From Phascolarctobacterium sp. (lineage in GTDB: Bacteria; Bacillota; Negativicutes; Acidaminococcales; Acidaminococcaceae), in assembly GCA_004558595.1 (NCBI GenBank), contig SFCN01000013.1, positions 1 to 37,099 on the forward strand: a stretch of DNA of 37,099 nucleotides, given 5' to 3'. Below, piece after piece: positions 9,134 through 17,048 of the stretch. Position 1 is the stretch's first letter. The number at the start of each line of letters is the position of its first letter. The notes beneath the pieces were generated by a model. That model saw nothing but the letters and a program-made list of their open reading frames with translations, made no database searches and was not told where the DNA came from. A program made the translations under genes and the position numbers.

Positions 9134-10537
9134 TTATTTTGCTGTCTTAGTGTTCACAGCTTTTTCGGCTTCGGCAACCTTGGAGTCCACCACTACCTTA
9201 GTGGGGAACTGCATGGGCACACCGATAGCGGTCTCTAGATTAGTCTTGCAGGTATTGTAGTCATACATGGCCTGCAGATAGTTAGTCTTAGCATCAGTCA
9301 GGGCTACCTGAGCGTCCAGCACGTCAGTATTGGTGCCAACGCCGTTCATGTAGCGCAGCTGAGCGATACGGTAATCTTCTTCAGCTTGAGAAACAGCCAG
9401 CTTGGTGGTGTCGATGCGTTTTTCAGCCTCGCGCATGCTGAGATAATTAGTACGAACATCCAAGTTCACCAAATCAACAGTATCACGATAGCTTTCATGA
9501 GCTTTAGCCAACTCAGCCTCAGCCCCATGAATTTTGGAAACAGTTACGCCGCTATCAAAGATATTCATAGTCACTTGAACACCAACGCCCCAGTTACCAT
9601 TTTCATCACCGGGCCAATTGCTGTCCTTCCAGTTTTGGCTAGCGCTGGCAGCTATCTGCGGCATATGCCCGGAAATAGCCACACGCAGAGCACCCTTAGC
9701 AGACTCGACCTTTTGCTTAGCCTGCTCCAACTCGGGGCGATGCTTAGCAGCATAATCCAGACAATACTGCAGATCATTGTCATAGGGAGTGTAAACTAAA
9801 ATATTATCCAGCTTTAGCTGAGTATCCATGGGCAAGCCCACGATTTTATTCAAATTAGCTTCTGCAATCTGATATTTATTCTCTGCCTGAATCAAGCTTT
9901 GCTTGGCGTTAGCCAACTCAACCTGGCTACGCAGCACGTCCACCTTAGCCACAACGCCAACCTCATATTGAGCTTCTACATTCTTCAGATGGTCGGCTAG
10001 ACGGTCTACAGATTCGCGACCCAGCTTTTGCAGATTATCTGCTTGCAGCATATCGAAATAACCATTGGTTACTGTATTACGCATTTCGTTGTAAGCTCGT
10101 TGGACACCTTGCTCAGAAATAAGATATCCAGCCTTCGCCTGTTTAATAGCACCAGCGATTTTACCACCAGTGTAGATGGGCATGGATGCAGTTAAGGAAT
10201 TGGAATGCTCATTGCCAATAGCCTTATAGTACTCGCCAGTCCAAGCACCAGTGGCATCAGTCTTCTTTACAATATTATCATCGTAGCCACCACGTTCAGT
10301 TTTGTGACTGCCGGTGATGGTAATCCATCTACTATTGCGCGCTGCATTATAACTTGCTCTCGCGCTATCTCTTTCGTAGCCAGCGATGGTAATAGCAGGA
10401 TTGGTATTAAAGGCACGCTCCATAGCGTCCTGCAAATTCAGCTCCACGGTCTCGCCCGCAAAGGCAGCCTGGCTCATGCACATAGTCAGTGCCGCACCCA
10501 GCACCAAGAGACGTTTACTTAATTTATGTCTAGTCAT
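9134..10537 (-). CDS. tolC: TolC-family outer-membrane efflux channel
   Basis: TolC proteins form trimeric outer-membrane channels with a long periplasmic alpha-barrel, used by efflux pumps and type I secretion. The protein has a signal peptide (cleavage near AFAG), then the duplicated helical pattern of the family: NPAITIAGYERDSARASYNAARN near the start, and VSQAEEDYRIAQLRYMNGVGTNTDVLDAQ in the second repeat. Its length of 467 residues is normal. The in-frame ATG at 10555 lacks a ribosome binding site; ATG at 10537 has GGAGG 7 bases upstream. It is a single-gene transcript, with tandem promoters upstream, its own terminator, and an operator-like palindrome at the start of the message. It sits next to mlaEFD and tamB, so it may serve general envelope export; no pump subunit is in the window. 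Confidence 0.92.
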   Translation of the reverse strand: MTRHKLSKRLLVLGAALTMCMSQAAFAGETVELNLQDAMERAFNTNPAITIAGYERDSARASYNAARNSRWITITGSHKTERGGYDDNIVKKTDATGAWTGEYYKAIGNEHSNSLTASMPIYTGGKIAGAIKQAKAGYLISEQGVQRAYNEMRNTVTNGYFDMLQADNLQKLGRESVDRLADHLKNVEAQYEVGVVAKVDVLRSQVELANAKQSLIQAENKYQIAEANLNKIVGLPMDTQLKLDNILVYTPYDNDLQYCLDYAAKHRPELEQAKQKVESAKGALRVAISGHMPQIAASASQNWKDSNWPGDENGNWGVGVQVTMNIFDSGVTVSKIHGAEAELAKAHESYRDTVDLVNLDVRTNYLSMREAEKRIDTTKLAVSQAEEDYRIAQLRYMNGVGTNTDVLDAQVALTDAKTNYLQAMYDYNTCKTNLETAIGVPMQFPTKVVVDSKVAEAEKAVNTKTAK

Positions 10538-10557
10538 CAGGAAACCTCCAATCAATT

Positions 10558-10573
10558 CTGACTAACCAGTCAG
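10558..10573. promoter_or_regulatory. Operator-like palindrome near tolC transcription start
   Basis: CTGACT and AGTCAG form a perfect inverted repeat with a 4-base centre (AACC), placed from about +3 of the predicted tolC transcript. This size and position suit a TetR/AcrR-type repressor site, as is common for efflux genes. No such repressor gene is in the window. Confidence 0.5.
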
Positions 10574-10582
10574 TATAAAAAA

Positions 10583-10611
10583 ATTATATTTACTTTGACC
10601 AAAAAAGTCAA
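10583..10611 (-). promoter_or_regulatory. tolC promoter P1
   Basis: On the minus strand TTGACT (10606-10611), a 17-base spacer and TATAAT (10583-10588) form a near-consensus sigma-70 promoter. An inverted repeat TTTGAC-N7-GTCAAA also covers the -35 box. Confidence 0.75.
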
Positions 10612-10630
10612 ATGAAATTTCTGTAACATG

Positions 10631-10659
10631 ATTATAATAGAAACTCATTCACCGCTCAA
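10631..10659 (-). promoter_or_regulatory. tolC promoter P2 (upstream)
   Basis: TTGAGC (10654-10659), 17 bases, then TATAAT (10631-10636) on the minus strand. Its -35 box overlaps the edge of the palindromic repeat element at 10653-10707. Confidence 0.45.
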
Positions 10660-10707
10660 GCGTTCCTCCTTCCCTTCAAAGGGAAGGCTCTCAACGCATT
10701 TTTGAGA
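10653..10707. repeat. Nested palindromic intergenic element (short copy)
   Basis: The core CCTTCCCTT-CA-AAGGGAAGG is a perfect hairpin, flanked by GCGTT/AACGC and then CTCAA/TTGAG, so the element folds as nested inverted repeats. It lies between the mlaD stop and the tolC promoters. The CCTTCCCTTCAAAGGG core resembles the arms of the larger element at 16924-17035, suggesting one family of small non-coding repeats. There is no T-run, so it is not an obvious terminator. Confidence 0.6.
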
Positions 10708-10717
10708 CTACAAGCTT

Positions 10718-11986
10718 TTAGAAATAAGTACGCACGCCCATGTAGGTATCACGCTTGGTGCCGCGCACATCCATCGTCTCCCCGTACAGCGAGAAGTTAT
10801 CCGTCAGCCGCAGCTCGCCGCCCACGCGGACCTTAGCGTCATCGAAATCATAGAGCTGGGAGTAAAGCTTAAAATCCCTACTCAAATCATAGCTCAGTCC
10901 CACGCCAAACTCTCCCTGCATGGCACCCATGCTCACAGCAGTATTGCCCATTTTGTGACCCATAATAAAGTCGAACTTGTTGGCCTCGCCTATATCATAG
11001 CCACCCATATACAGGAAATTTTTCTCGCTGGGGCTAATGGTAACGCCTAAATTGCCACGCCAATCGCTGCCCTTGGCGCTGTAGCCTGCATCCGCAGATA
11101 TCTTGGCCTCCGTAAGGGCGCCCATAATCTTATTAGCCTTAGCGCTGGTTTCCTTAACATTAACCAAGGTTTCCTTCAGAGACTCCTGTGTCACAGGGTC
11201 CTTGGCCACTGTTTCCAGCACCTGCACGATATTTTCCATGCGCTGGGTAGTGTCCGCCATATTCTTGGCGATAGCTGCCAAATTGCGGCCCGTTTCACCA
11301 TTATTGTCCACACCCTTCATGATGCTTTCGATATAGCTGGCCGTGCTGTTCATGCGTTGGGTAAGCTCATTGATCTGGTGAATCATTTGGGTTATATCCT
11401 GCTGATTAGCCACCGCCACATCAGCCATAACCTTGGTAAAGGTATTCATGTTCTCCGTAATACCCTGCATATTTCTGAAGCCGCTTTTCATGGAGGCCTG
11501 TACCTCCTTGTCCCCAAAAACATTTTCAAAGGCGGCGGCGATATTTTCCAGGCGCTTCATCAAATCACCCGAGTTGGCAAAAAACTCATCCATGCCACCG
11601 CCGGGAGTTCCCTTAAGGCTGCTCCCCGCGCTGATAAAGCCCTGTCCAGGCTTCGTTGGGGGTACAATATGCACATATTTTTCGCCCATGATGCCATCGG
11701 AAGCAATGGTAAAGACTGCCCCCTGGGGAATTTTAATATTATCATCTATTTCGGTAATAACCTCCACCTTATCGGGAGCCACGTTCAGCTTCCTCACGGT
11801 GCCCACCTGCACGCCGGCATAGCGTACCACATGACCCGGCATCAGACCACTAACCTGGGGATAGTTGATGCGCAGCTCATAGCCCTTTTTGCCAAAGGAA
11901 AACGCTCCCATAAAGGTAATAATGCCTGCCAGCACCACTGCGCCACCTAGAGCGAAAGCGCCAACCTTAACCTCACTTGAGCCCAT
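10718..11986 (-). CDS. mlaD: MlaD (MCE domain) with C-terminal beta-barrel
   Basis: MlaD is the substrate-binding part of the MlaEFD phospholipid transporter. The 422-residue protein has an inner-membrane helix (about residues 8-27), an MCE domain (about 33-115, with GVQVGTVRKL and IASDGIMGEKYVHI), a long helical stretch (about 130-290) and about 125 C-terminal residues of alternating beta-strands ending in Phe (GVRTYF). This end looks like an outer-membrane barrel, so one chain could bridge both membranes. Such a trans-envelope MlaD has been described in Veillonella parvula; Escherichia coli MlaD is far shorter and has no barrel. The longer frame beginning at 12073 overlaps mlaF by 100 bases; ATG at 11986, with AGGAGG 6 bases upstream, overlaps it by only 14 and implies translational coupling. 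Confidence 0.9.
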   Translation of the reverse strand: MGSSEVKVGAFALGGAVVLAGIITFMGAFSFGKKGYELRINYPQVSGLMPGHVVRYAGVQVGTVRKLNVAPDKVEVITEIDDNIKIPQGAVFTIASDGIMGEKYVHIVPPTKPGQGFISAGSSLKGTPGGGMDEFFANSGDLMKRLENIAAAFENVFGDKEVQASMKSGFRNMQGITENMNTFTKVMADVAVANQQDITQMIHQINELTQRMNSTASYIESIMKGVDNNGETGRNLAAIAKNMADTTQRMENIVQVLETVAKDPVTQESLKETLVNVKETSAKANKIMGALTEAKISADAGYSAKGSDWRGNLGVTISPSEKNFLYMGGYDIGEANKFDFIMGHKMGNTAVSMGAMQGEFGVGLSYDLSRDFKLYSQLYDFDDAKVRVGGELRLTDNFSLYGETMDVRGTKRDTYMGVRTYF

Positions 11987-12746
11987 CTCCATCCTCCTCT
12001 TTCCTTTCCAATCCATGAACAAAGGCATAAACCACAGGGTTCCTGCTTTGTCTAATCTCGTCCGGCGTACCAATCTGGACGATTTTTCCTTTATCTAGCA
12101 TAGCGATACGATCCGCCGCAAAAAAGGCTGATTCCATATCGTGTGTTACCAAAACTGATGTCAAGCACAGCTGCTTTTGGGTTTTGCGAATCAAGCGGGA
12201 AATTGTCATGGTCATCACCGGGTCCAAGCCCGAGGTGGGCTCGTCATACAGCACTATCCGCGGCTCCATGGCCAAGGCTCTAGACAGAGCCACACGCTTT
12301 TTCATACCACCGGACAGCTCCGAGGGCAGCATTTTTTGCGTATCGGGCATACCCACCAAGTCCAGCAGCTGCGCTATTCGCTCTTGGATTTCCTCCTCGC
12401 TAAGCTTAAAATAGCGACGGAGGCCGAAAGCCACATTCTCGCCCACGCTTAAAAAGTCGAAGAGGGCGGAATACTGAAAGACCACGCCCATGCGACGGCG
12501 CAGCCCATCCCATTCCTCCTCGCTATAGCCGGAGGTTTCCTGACCATCGATGACCACACTGCCGCTGGTAGGGGGCAATAACCCCGTCAGCACCTTGATC
12601 ACTGTGCTCTTGCCCGTGCCCGAGGGGCCGATAACCGCCAAGGTCTCTCCCTCGTACACATCTAAATCTAAATCATTTAGGACAAGCTTGTCCCCAAAGG
12701 CTATTTTCAGTTGGCGAATTTTAATCATCGGTTCCTTATTGCCCAT
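11973..12746 (-). CDS. mlaF: MlaF ABC transporter ATPase
   Basis: This is the ATPase that powers the MlaE permease in retrograde or anterograde phospholipid transport. At 257 residues it has the Walker A motif GPSGTGKS (about 40-47), the ABC signature LSGGMKKRVALSRAL, Walker B IVLYDEPTSGLDP and the H-loop VTHDMESAF. The LSGGMKKR form of the signature is typical of MlaF/TrigalactosyldiacylglycerolD-type ATPases. It begins 11 bases after mlaE, with its AGGAG overlapping the mlaE stop region, and overlaps mlaD by 14 bases, so mlaE-mlaF-mlaD is a tight operon. Confidence 0.95.
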   Translation of the reverse strand: MGNKEPMIKIRQLKIAFGDKLVLNDLDLDVYEGETLAVIGPSGTGKSTVIKVLTGLLPPTSGSVVIDGQETSGYSEEEWDGLRRRMGVVFQYSALFDFLSVGENVAFGLRRYFKLSEEEIQERIAQLLDLVGMPDTQKMLPSELSGGMKKRVALSRALAMEPRIVLYDEPTSGLDPVMTMTISRLIRKTQKQLCLTSVLVTHDMESAFFAADRIAMLDKGKIVQIGTPDEIRQSRNPVVYAFVHGLERKEEDGDGLK

Positions 12747-12757
12747 ACCGCCAACTC

Positions 12758-13528
12758 CTATACATAAATCACAATGGATAAGAAATAATTAAAAATAAAA
12801 ATCAAAATGATGGATAAAACCACGGAGGCCGTCGTCGCAAGGCCTACGCCCTCCGCTCCGTTGGGCGCGTTAAGACCCTTGTAGCAGCCAATAATGGCGA
12901 TAATACCGCCGAAGAAGCAGCTCTTAAGCATGCCGCCGAACACATCGTAAAACTCCGCCAGCATTTTAATAGAATTAGTATAAGTAAAGGTGCCTATGCC
13001 AGCATAATAATGGGCCACCACCCAGCCGCCGATATTGCCAATTAAATTGGCGAAAATCACCAAAATAGGCATCATCAGCACCATGGCTATAAACCGCGGC
13101 ACCACTAAAAAGCTCACTGGATTGGCCGCCATAACCCTTAATGCGTCGATTTGCTCAGTCACCTTCATGGTGCCCAGCTCGGCGGCAATAGCCGCGCCAA
13201 TACGACCGGCCACCACCACGCCCACCAGCACCGGCACCAGCTCCCGGGCCATGGCGATGGCCACGATGCCGCCCACAGTGGAAGAAGCGCCTAAGCGCAC
13301 AAACTCCTTCGCCGTCTGCACGGAAAAAACCATGCCCGTGCAGAGAATGGTCATGAGCACAATGGGCAGGGAGTCCGCGCCTAAAAGGGCCATCTGCCGC
13401 ACTACTTCACGCCAATCCGCCTCCTTAAGCCGCCGCAGGGTTTGCAGCAGCAGCAGGGTGATGCGACCACTGGCTGAGCAAAAAGCCAATATTCTTTTGC
13501 CACAGGCTTCACAAATAGCTTTCAGCAT
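12758..13528 (-). CDS. mlaE: MlaE family permease
   Basis: MlaE is the inner-membrane permease of the phospholipid transporter. The 256-residue protein has an N-terminal amphipathic region and about five hydrophobic segments. It carries the conserved family core around residues 90-150: MARELVPVLVGVVVAGRIGAAIAAELGTM, read here as MARELVPVL, GRIGAAIAAELGTM and EQIDALRVMAANP. It is the first gene of mlaEFD and lies 104 bases downstream of the S55 peptidase gene. The intergenic stretch is AT-rich with a TATAAT near 13557, but I found no good -35, so it may be transcribed from the peptidase promoter or from its own weak one. Confidence 0.95.
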   Translation of the reverse strand: MLKAICEACGKRILAFCSASGRITLLLLQTLRRLKEADWREVVRQMALLGADSLPIVLMTILCTGMVFSVQTAKEFVRLGASSTVGGIVAIAMARELVPVLVGVVVAGRIGAAIAAELGTMKVTEQIDALRVMAANPVSFLVVPRFIAMVLMMPILVIFANLIGNIGGWVVAHYYAGIGTFTYTNSIKMLAEFYDVFGGMLKSCFFGGIIAIIGCYKGLNAPNGAEGVGLATTASVVLSIILIFIFNYFLSIVIYV

Positions 13529-13632
13529 GGCTCCACTCTTTTCTTCCTTGATACTATAATTATAAACTAAAAATATGGCATTAGTATGACGCGAGCTGAA
13601 AATTTAACAAATTAGCATAATCGCTTGCTATG

Positions 13633-15306
13633 TTACTTACCAACAACCTCTACGCTAACCTCGCCCTCGCCGTCAATAATAAAATCAAAGGGATATTTCT
13701 GCTTAAAGGGTGAGCCCGCCAGCATCCCTGACAGCCCTGCATCAGGAATCTGGGCGTTAGGATTGGCGTTCATCTGCTGCTGCCCTGTGGCGATATCCAC
13801 AATAATCTCGTTATTTTTATCCGCTTTATTCACGCTCTTCACATAATCTGCCAAGGTACGGCGCTGCTCCTGCTTCTTGGCCGCAGGCACGCCCTCTTGC
13901 TGCTGCTTCCGCAGCAGCTCCATTATCCAGGCCATGCTGCTGCCGCCACGTACCTGCAGGGCCAGCTTGCCGCCGGGATGATCCTTGGGCACCGTAAAAT
14001 AAACTGTACGGGTAAACTCCTGCCCCCGATAGGGCTTCATGGTTACGTCAATGGCAAGCTTTTCCCCTGCCTGCACCTTCTCCGCGGCCGCCTGCACCCG
14101 TTGGATTTCAGCGACCTGCACCTGTTCGCTCAACTGAGCCTCCACATTAATCCCATAAAGCTGTACCGCTTCGAATTTATTCTGCATGAGAATGGTCATA
14201 GCCTCGCTAAGCTCCGCATTCACATTCTTCAAAATAGCATCGCTAGAATAGAACATATTCTCCCGCTGGATGGACAGATTTTGCTTCTTGCTGTCCACAC
14301 CGGTAATGGTGAAGCACAGTCTGGCTGTGCCGCCTCCGTTGCGGTCACAGGCCTTACTCAAAGCGTTCACCACCGCCGCCTCCACAATCGCAGGAGCCAG
14401 CCTTTCATCCTCCACAACCTCGAGACGCATGCTAGCGCCCTGACTGCGCCCTGTGTCGTTCACAGTGATGAACAGGGGAATCGTTGTGGGAAGCTTCCCT
14501 TGACTACCACCGATGCCGCTGGAGCGATCCTGAGTAAATGTACCAATGGGCTCGCCCATATTGCCCACCTTATAGCTGCTTTGCATATTGGGAACAACAC
14601 CCAAAACCCATGCCTTGGTCATAAAAATATTGCTCTTACCCCTTTGCATAAAGGGATGACCAAAGGCCAGCACATTGCCCTTATCATCAGTCCAGGTCAC
14701 AGTGCCCAGCGCTCCCAATGTCATATCGCCCTGCAAAATAGAGGCTCCTACGGCACTGCCGGGCTCCAAGGCCTTACCGGAGCCCTGACCCACGCCCACG
14801 GCGCTCACAGCCTCTAGGCCCAAAGGGGCCAGCTTTTCCTGAAGATAGCTTAAACCGTACTCCGTAAAGCCTCCTGCCTGCAAAGCTGTCCCTTGGGGCA
14901 GCCAATCCGCCGGCAAAGATTTAGGCTCGTCTAACAAGCTAAGCATACGACCGATGGGCGTCAAAAAGCAGTAGTGCGGATCGTTGAACACCTTACCAAA
15001 GGCCACCGCTCCCACCAAGCGACCATCCACATACACGGGACTGCCGCTCATGCCTTGAGCCACGCCTCCAGTCTTTTCGATTAAATCGCCATACAGACGC
15101 ACAAAAACACTGTAGCCCGTGGCCTCGCTACCCTGCACGCCTAAAATCTCCACATTAAATTCTTCGATGGTATCCCCTTGGATAACGGTTTTACCAATGC
15201 CCTGCATACCGGGACGCAAATCTCGAATGGGCATCAGGGGAATATTGGCCGCAGCGGCCACTGCCAGCTGCAGGCACAAGCATAAAGCTAAAATAAAGAT
15301 GCGCAT
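13633..15306 (-). CDS. Secreted SpoIVB-type S55 peptidase-domain protein
   Basis: The S55 family is named for SpoIVB, the serine protease that activates SpoIVFB cleavage of pro-sigma-K in Bacillus sporulation. This 557-residue protein has a signal peptide (residues 1-19) and no PDZ domain. The serine motif GMSGSP is at 85-90 (Ser87 predicted nucleophile), with VGAVAFGKVFNDP after it, and the histidine motif AFGHPF is at 214-219 (His217). From memory, SpoIVB has the histidine part before the serine part, so the order here is circularly permuted, as in other non-sporulation S55 proteins. The remaining 330 residues are of unknown fold, probably periplasmic. The start ATG has TAGGAG 8 bases upstream. 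It has its own promoter and a leader hairpin. Substrate unknown; envelope-protein processing is inference. Confidence 0.8.
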   Translation of the reverse strand: MRIFILALCLCLQLAVAAAANIPLMPIRDLRPGMQGIGKTVIQGDTIEEFNVEILGVQGSEATGYSVFVRLYGDLIEKTGGVAQGMSGSPVYVDGRLVGAVAFGKVFNDPHYCFLTPIGRMLSLLDEPKSLPADWLPQGTALQAGGFTEYGLSYLQEKLAPLGLEAVSAVGVGQGSGKALEPGSAVGASILQGDMTLGALGTVTWTDDKGNVLAFGHPFMQRGKSNIFMTKAWVLGVVPNMQSSYKVGNMGEPIGTFTQDRSSGIGGSQGKLPTTIPLFITVNDTGRSQGASMRLEVVEDERLAPAIVEAAVVNALSKACDRNGGGTARLCFTITGVDSKKQNLSIQRENMFYSSDAILKNVNAELSEAMTILMQNKFEAVQLYGINVEAQLSEQVQVAEIQRVQAAAEKVQAGEKLAIDVTMKPYRGQEFTRTVYFTVPKDHPGGKLALQVRGGSSMAWIMELLRKQQQEGVPAAKKQEQRRTLADYVKSVNKADKNNEIIVDIATGQQQMNANPNAQIPDAGLSGMLAGSPFKQKYPFDFIIDGEGEVSVEVVGK

Positions 15307-15327
15307 GAATATCTCCTAATAGTTGAA

Positions 15328-15351
15328 AACCGGCGAAGCTGATCGCCGGTT
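15328..15351 (-). other. Leader hairpin ahead of the S55 peptidase gene
   Basis: AACCGGCGA and TCGCCGGTT pair perfectly across a 6-base loop, followed on the minus strand by TTTTC. It lies within the predicted 5' leader (start about 15376, coding start 15306), so it is either a weak attenuator, an mRNA stabiliser, or the terminator for transcripts arriving from the upstream glycosidase gene. Confidence 0.6.
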
Positions 15352-15382
15352 ATGAACAAATAAAAACAAAGTATATATTTTT

Positions 15383-15411
15383 ATTATAACGCCTTGACAA
15401 AGCTTTGACAA
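15383..15411 (-). promoter_or_regulatory. Promoter of the S55 peptidase gene, within a near-palindrome
   Basis: On the minus strand TTGTCA (15406-15411), 17 bases, then TATAAT (15383-15388). The region 15385-15420 is a 36-base imperfect palindrome with only two mismatched pairs, so the opposite strand also reads TTGACA-17-TATAGG. Confidence 0.75.
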
Positions 15412-15505
15412 GCCGTTATAGGCCCTTAATTGTAAGGTATTTGCAAACAATGGAGCCCCTTGTCAGACAAAGCTTTCCTAGAACGGTATAGTCTAGAGCA
15501 AAGCA

Positions 15506-16894
15506 TTATTTGGGAAACAGCCCCAGCCCAATGCTAACAGGTCGCTCCTTGCCATCGGAGGGCTTGTTCACCACAAGCCCGTTGATGGCCATGACGCTGC
15601 TGCCTCCGCCATCGAAATTGACGGCTTCCCGTGCTCCTAGGCGCAGCATATAAGTAGCAAGCTCCGCCAAGGTCAGCCCCGCCGAATTATTATTGCGACC
15701 GTCCACTACCACCAGGAGTAGCGTGCCGTCCTTCTTGATGCCCAGCGCGGTACGGGGTGCGCGACCCTTGGCGATGTCCCCTGCCATACGCTCTTCAGCG
15801 CTGCGTACATGGGCACGTCCATGCTCCACCAGAAGCGGACCACCGCTGACAACTGTGTCAGCGGCATCGGCGGTAGCGCTTCCTAGAGTTTCACTGAGAA
15901 CGACCCGGTCACCTAACCTGAGCTGAGCCAGCGCGGCTGCGCTGGCGCCGTGGCCACTGATGATCACGGAGCCCGGCGTAATAGGCATATTACCCGCTGT
16001 GGACACAGCGGTCACCCTATTGTTCACAAGCTTCACCTCACGGCCCCATTGGTTAGTTTTGGTAGAAGGGGCGTAGAAGCTATTGTAAAGCACCAAATCA
16101 TCGGCGATGCGAGCCCGGTTCATGCCCTTGAGCGCCAGGCTCTGACCGTTGGGCAGGGTTAGTGCGCCATAATAGCTAATGTCCTGCAGGATATCGGGGA
16201 TACCATTCTTTAAAATATAGCCACTACGAGGCTGCTCATCCATGGCCAGCATCTGGCCCTCCTTTTTCACGCAGCCAATGACCCAGCCATCGGTATCGAA
16301 ATAAGAGGCATTAATGGCCGCAAGGAGCTTCTTTTGGACCGCGATTTGGGAAATACGACCACGGCCGTTATAATTTCCCGCCGCGGAAAAGGGCAGTAGC
16401 TGGTATTTAGCGTCCGGAGCTACGCTGACCAAATAGGCCTGAATTTGCCGTCCATTCATCTCGTCTTGCAGATAGCTATAGGTCACGCCCTGAGCCAGCT
16501 TCTGCTCCCGCTTGACTATATTGATGCGAAACAGATCCACCACCAGACGGTAGGGATTGGGCAGCTGATAAACCTTGTATTGGCACTCCTTATTTAACTC
16601 GATAATGAGCCTTGAGCCTACCTTGCCCTCCGACACAAGACGCACAGCCTTGATGCTGGCGTCCTTAAGCTTGGCCTGCTGCTTGCTAGTGGTGCTATTA
16701 GGCAGCTCAATCTCCAAGGTCAGGCCATCCTTATGCACCTTGTAGGGAATGGGCTCCTTGCTATCCAGCACCAGGCGTACCCTAGCAGGGCTCACGCTAC
16801 TGCGCAAGCTCGTAATAGGCGCTGCGTTAGCCAAAGCGGAAACACAAAGCAAATATATAGTAATAAAAATCGAAAATATCTTGCTTATCTTCAT
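15506..16894 (-). CDS. AMIN-domain phosphodiester glycosidase family protein
   Basis: The C-terminal part belongs to the NAGPA/phosphodiester glycosidase family, which in bacteria is thought to act on wall or teichoic-type sugar phosphodiesters. The 462-residue protein has a signal peptide (residues 1-24), an AMIN-like domain (about 30-130, VRLVLDSKEPIPYKV and GSRLIIELNKECQYKVYQL) that binds envelope glycans in other proteins, and the NAGPA domain (about 180-460). The latter carries INASYFDTDG, the RTALGI box, VVVDGRNNNSAGLTL and NFDGGGSS, the most conserved motifs. TAGGAAG precedes the ATG. It lies between mbl and the S55 gene. The substrate is unknown. A repeat element separates it from mbl, so it may not share the mbl transcript. 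Confidence 0.88.
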   Translation of the reverse strand: MKISKIFSIFITIYLLCVSALANAAPITSLRSSVSPARVRLVLDSKEPIPYKVHKDGLTLEIELPNSTTSKQQAKLKDASIKAVRLVSEGKVGSRLIIELNKECQYKVYQLPNPYRLVVDLFRINIVKREQKLAQGVTYSYLQDEMNGRQIQAYLVSVAPDAKYQLLPFSAAGNYNGRGRISQIAVQKKLLAAINASYFDTDGWVIGCVKKEGQMLAMDEQPRSGYILKNGIPDILQDISYYGALTLPNGQSLALKGMNRARIADDLVLYNSFYAPSTKTNQWGREVKLVNNRVTAVSTAGNMPITPGSVIISGHGASAAALAQLRLGDRVVLSETLGSATADAADTVVSGGPLLVEHGRAHVRSAEERMAGDIAKGRAPRTALGIKKDGTLLLVVVDGRNNNSAGLTLAELATYMLRLGAREAVNFDGGGSSVMAINGLVVNKPSDGKERPVSIGLGLFPK

Positions 16895-16923
16895 AGAAAA
16901 CTTCCTACTAAATATAAAAGAAA

Positions 16924-17035
16924 GGCTCCCCTTTCAAGGGGAGCTGTCAGCGAGTTTATGAGCTGACTGAGAGGTTAATAACGCGCGAACCCCTCCACCA
17001 CCTACGGTGGTCCCCCTCCCCTTCAAAGGGGAGGC
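16924..17035. repeat. Palindromic intergenic element (long copy), MITE-like
   Basis: About 112 bases with near-identical inverted ends (GGCTCCCCTTTCAAGGGGAG at the left; the right end is its imperfect reverse complement). Each end is itself a hairpin. Inside lie GTCAGC/GCTGAC and ACCACC/GGTGGT hairpins and a matching GAGAGGTT/AACCCCTC pair, so the whole can fold into a cloverleaf. There is no open reading frame. Repeats built around CTCCCCTTTCAAGGGGAG are common between genes of gut Firmicutes. It sits between mbl and the glycosidase gene. Confidence 0.75.
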
Positions 17036-17048
17036 AAAATCACTACTA

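Noticed and set aside
10653..10707. Hairpin after mlaD read as a rho-independent terminator
   Set aside because: The stem is strong but there is no T-run on the minus strand, and the nested repeats match the intergenic element family better.
13897..14817. Plus-strand open frame (306 codons) opposite the S55 gene
   Set aside because: The His/Leu/Gln-rich product is typical of antisense translation, and the minus-strand gene has a signal peptide, motifs and a ribosome binding site.
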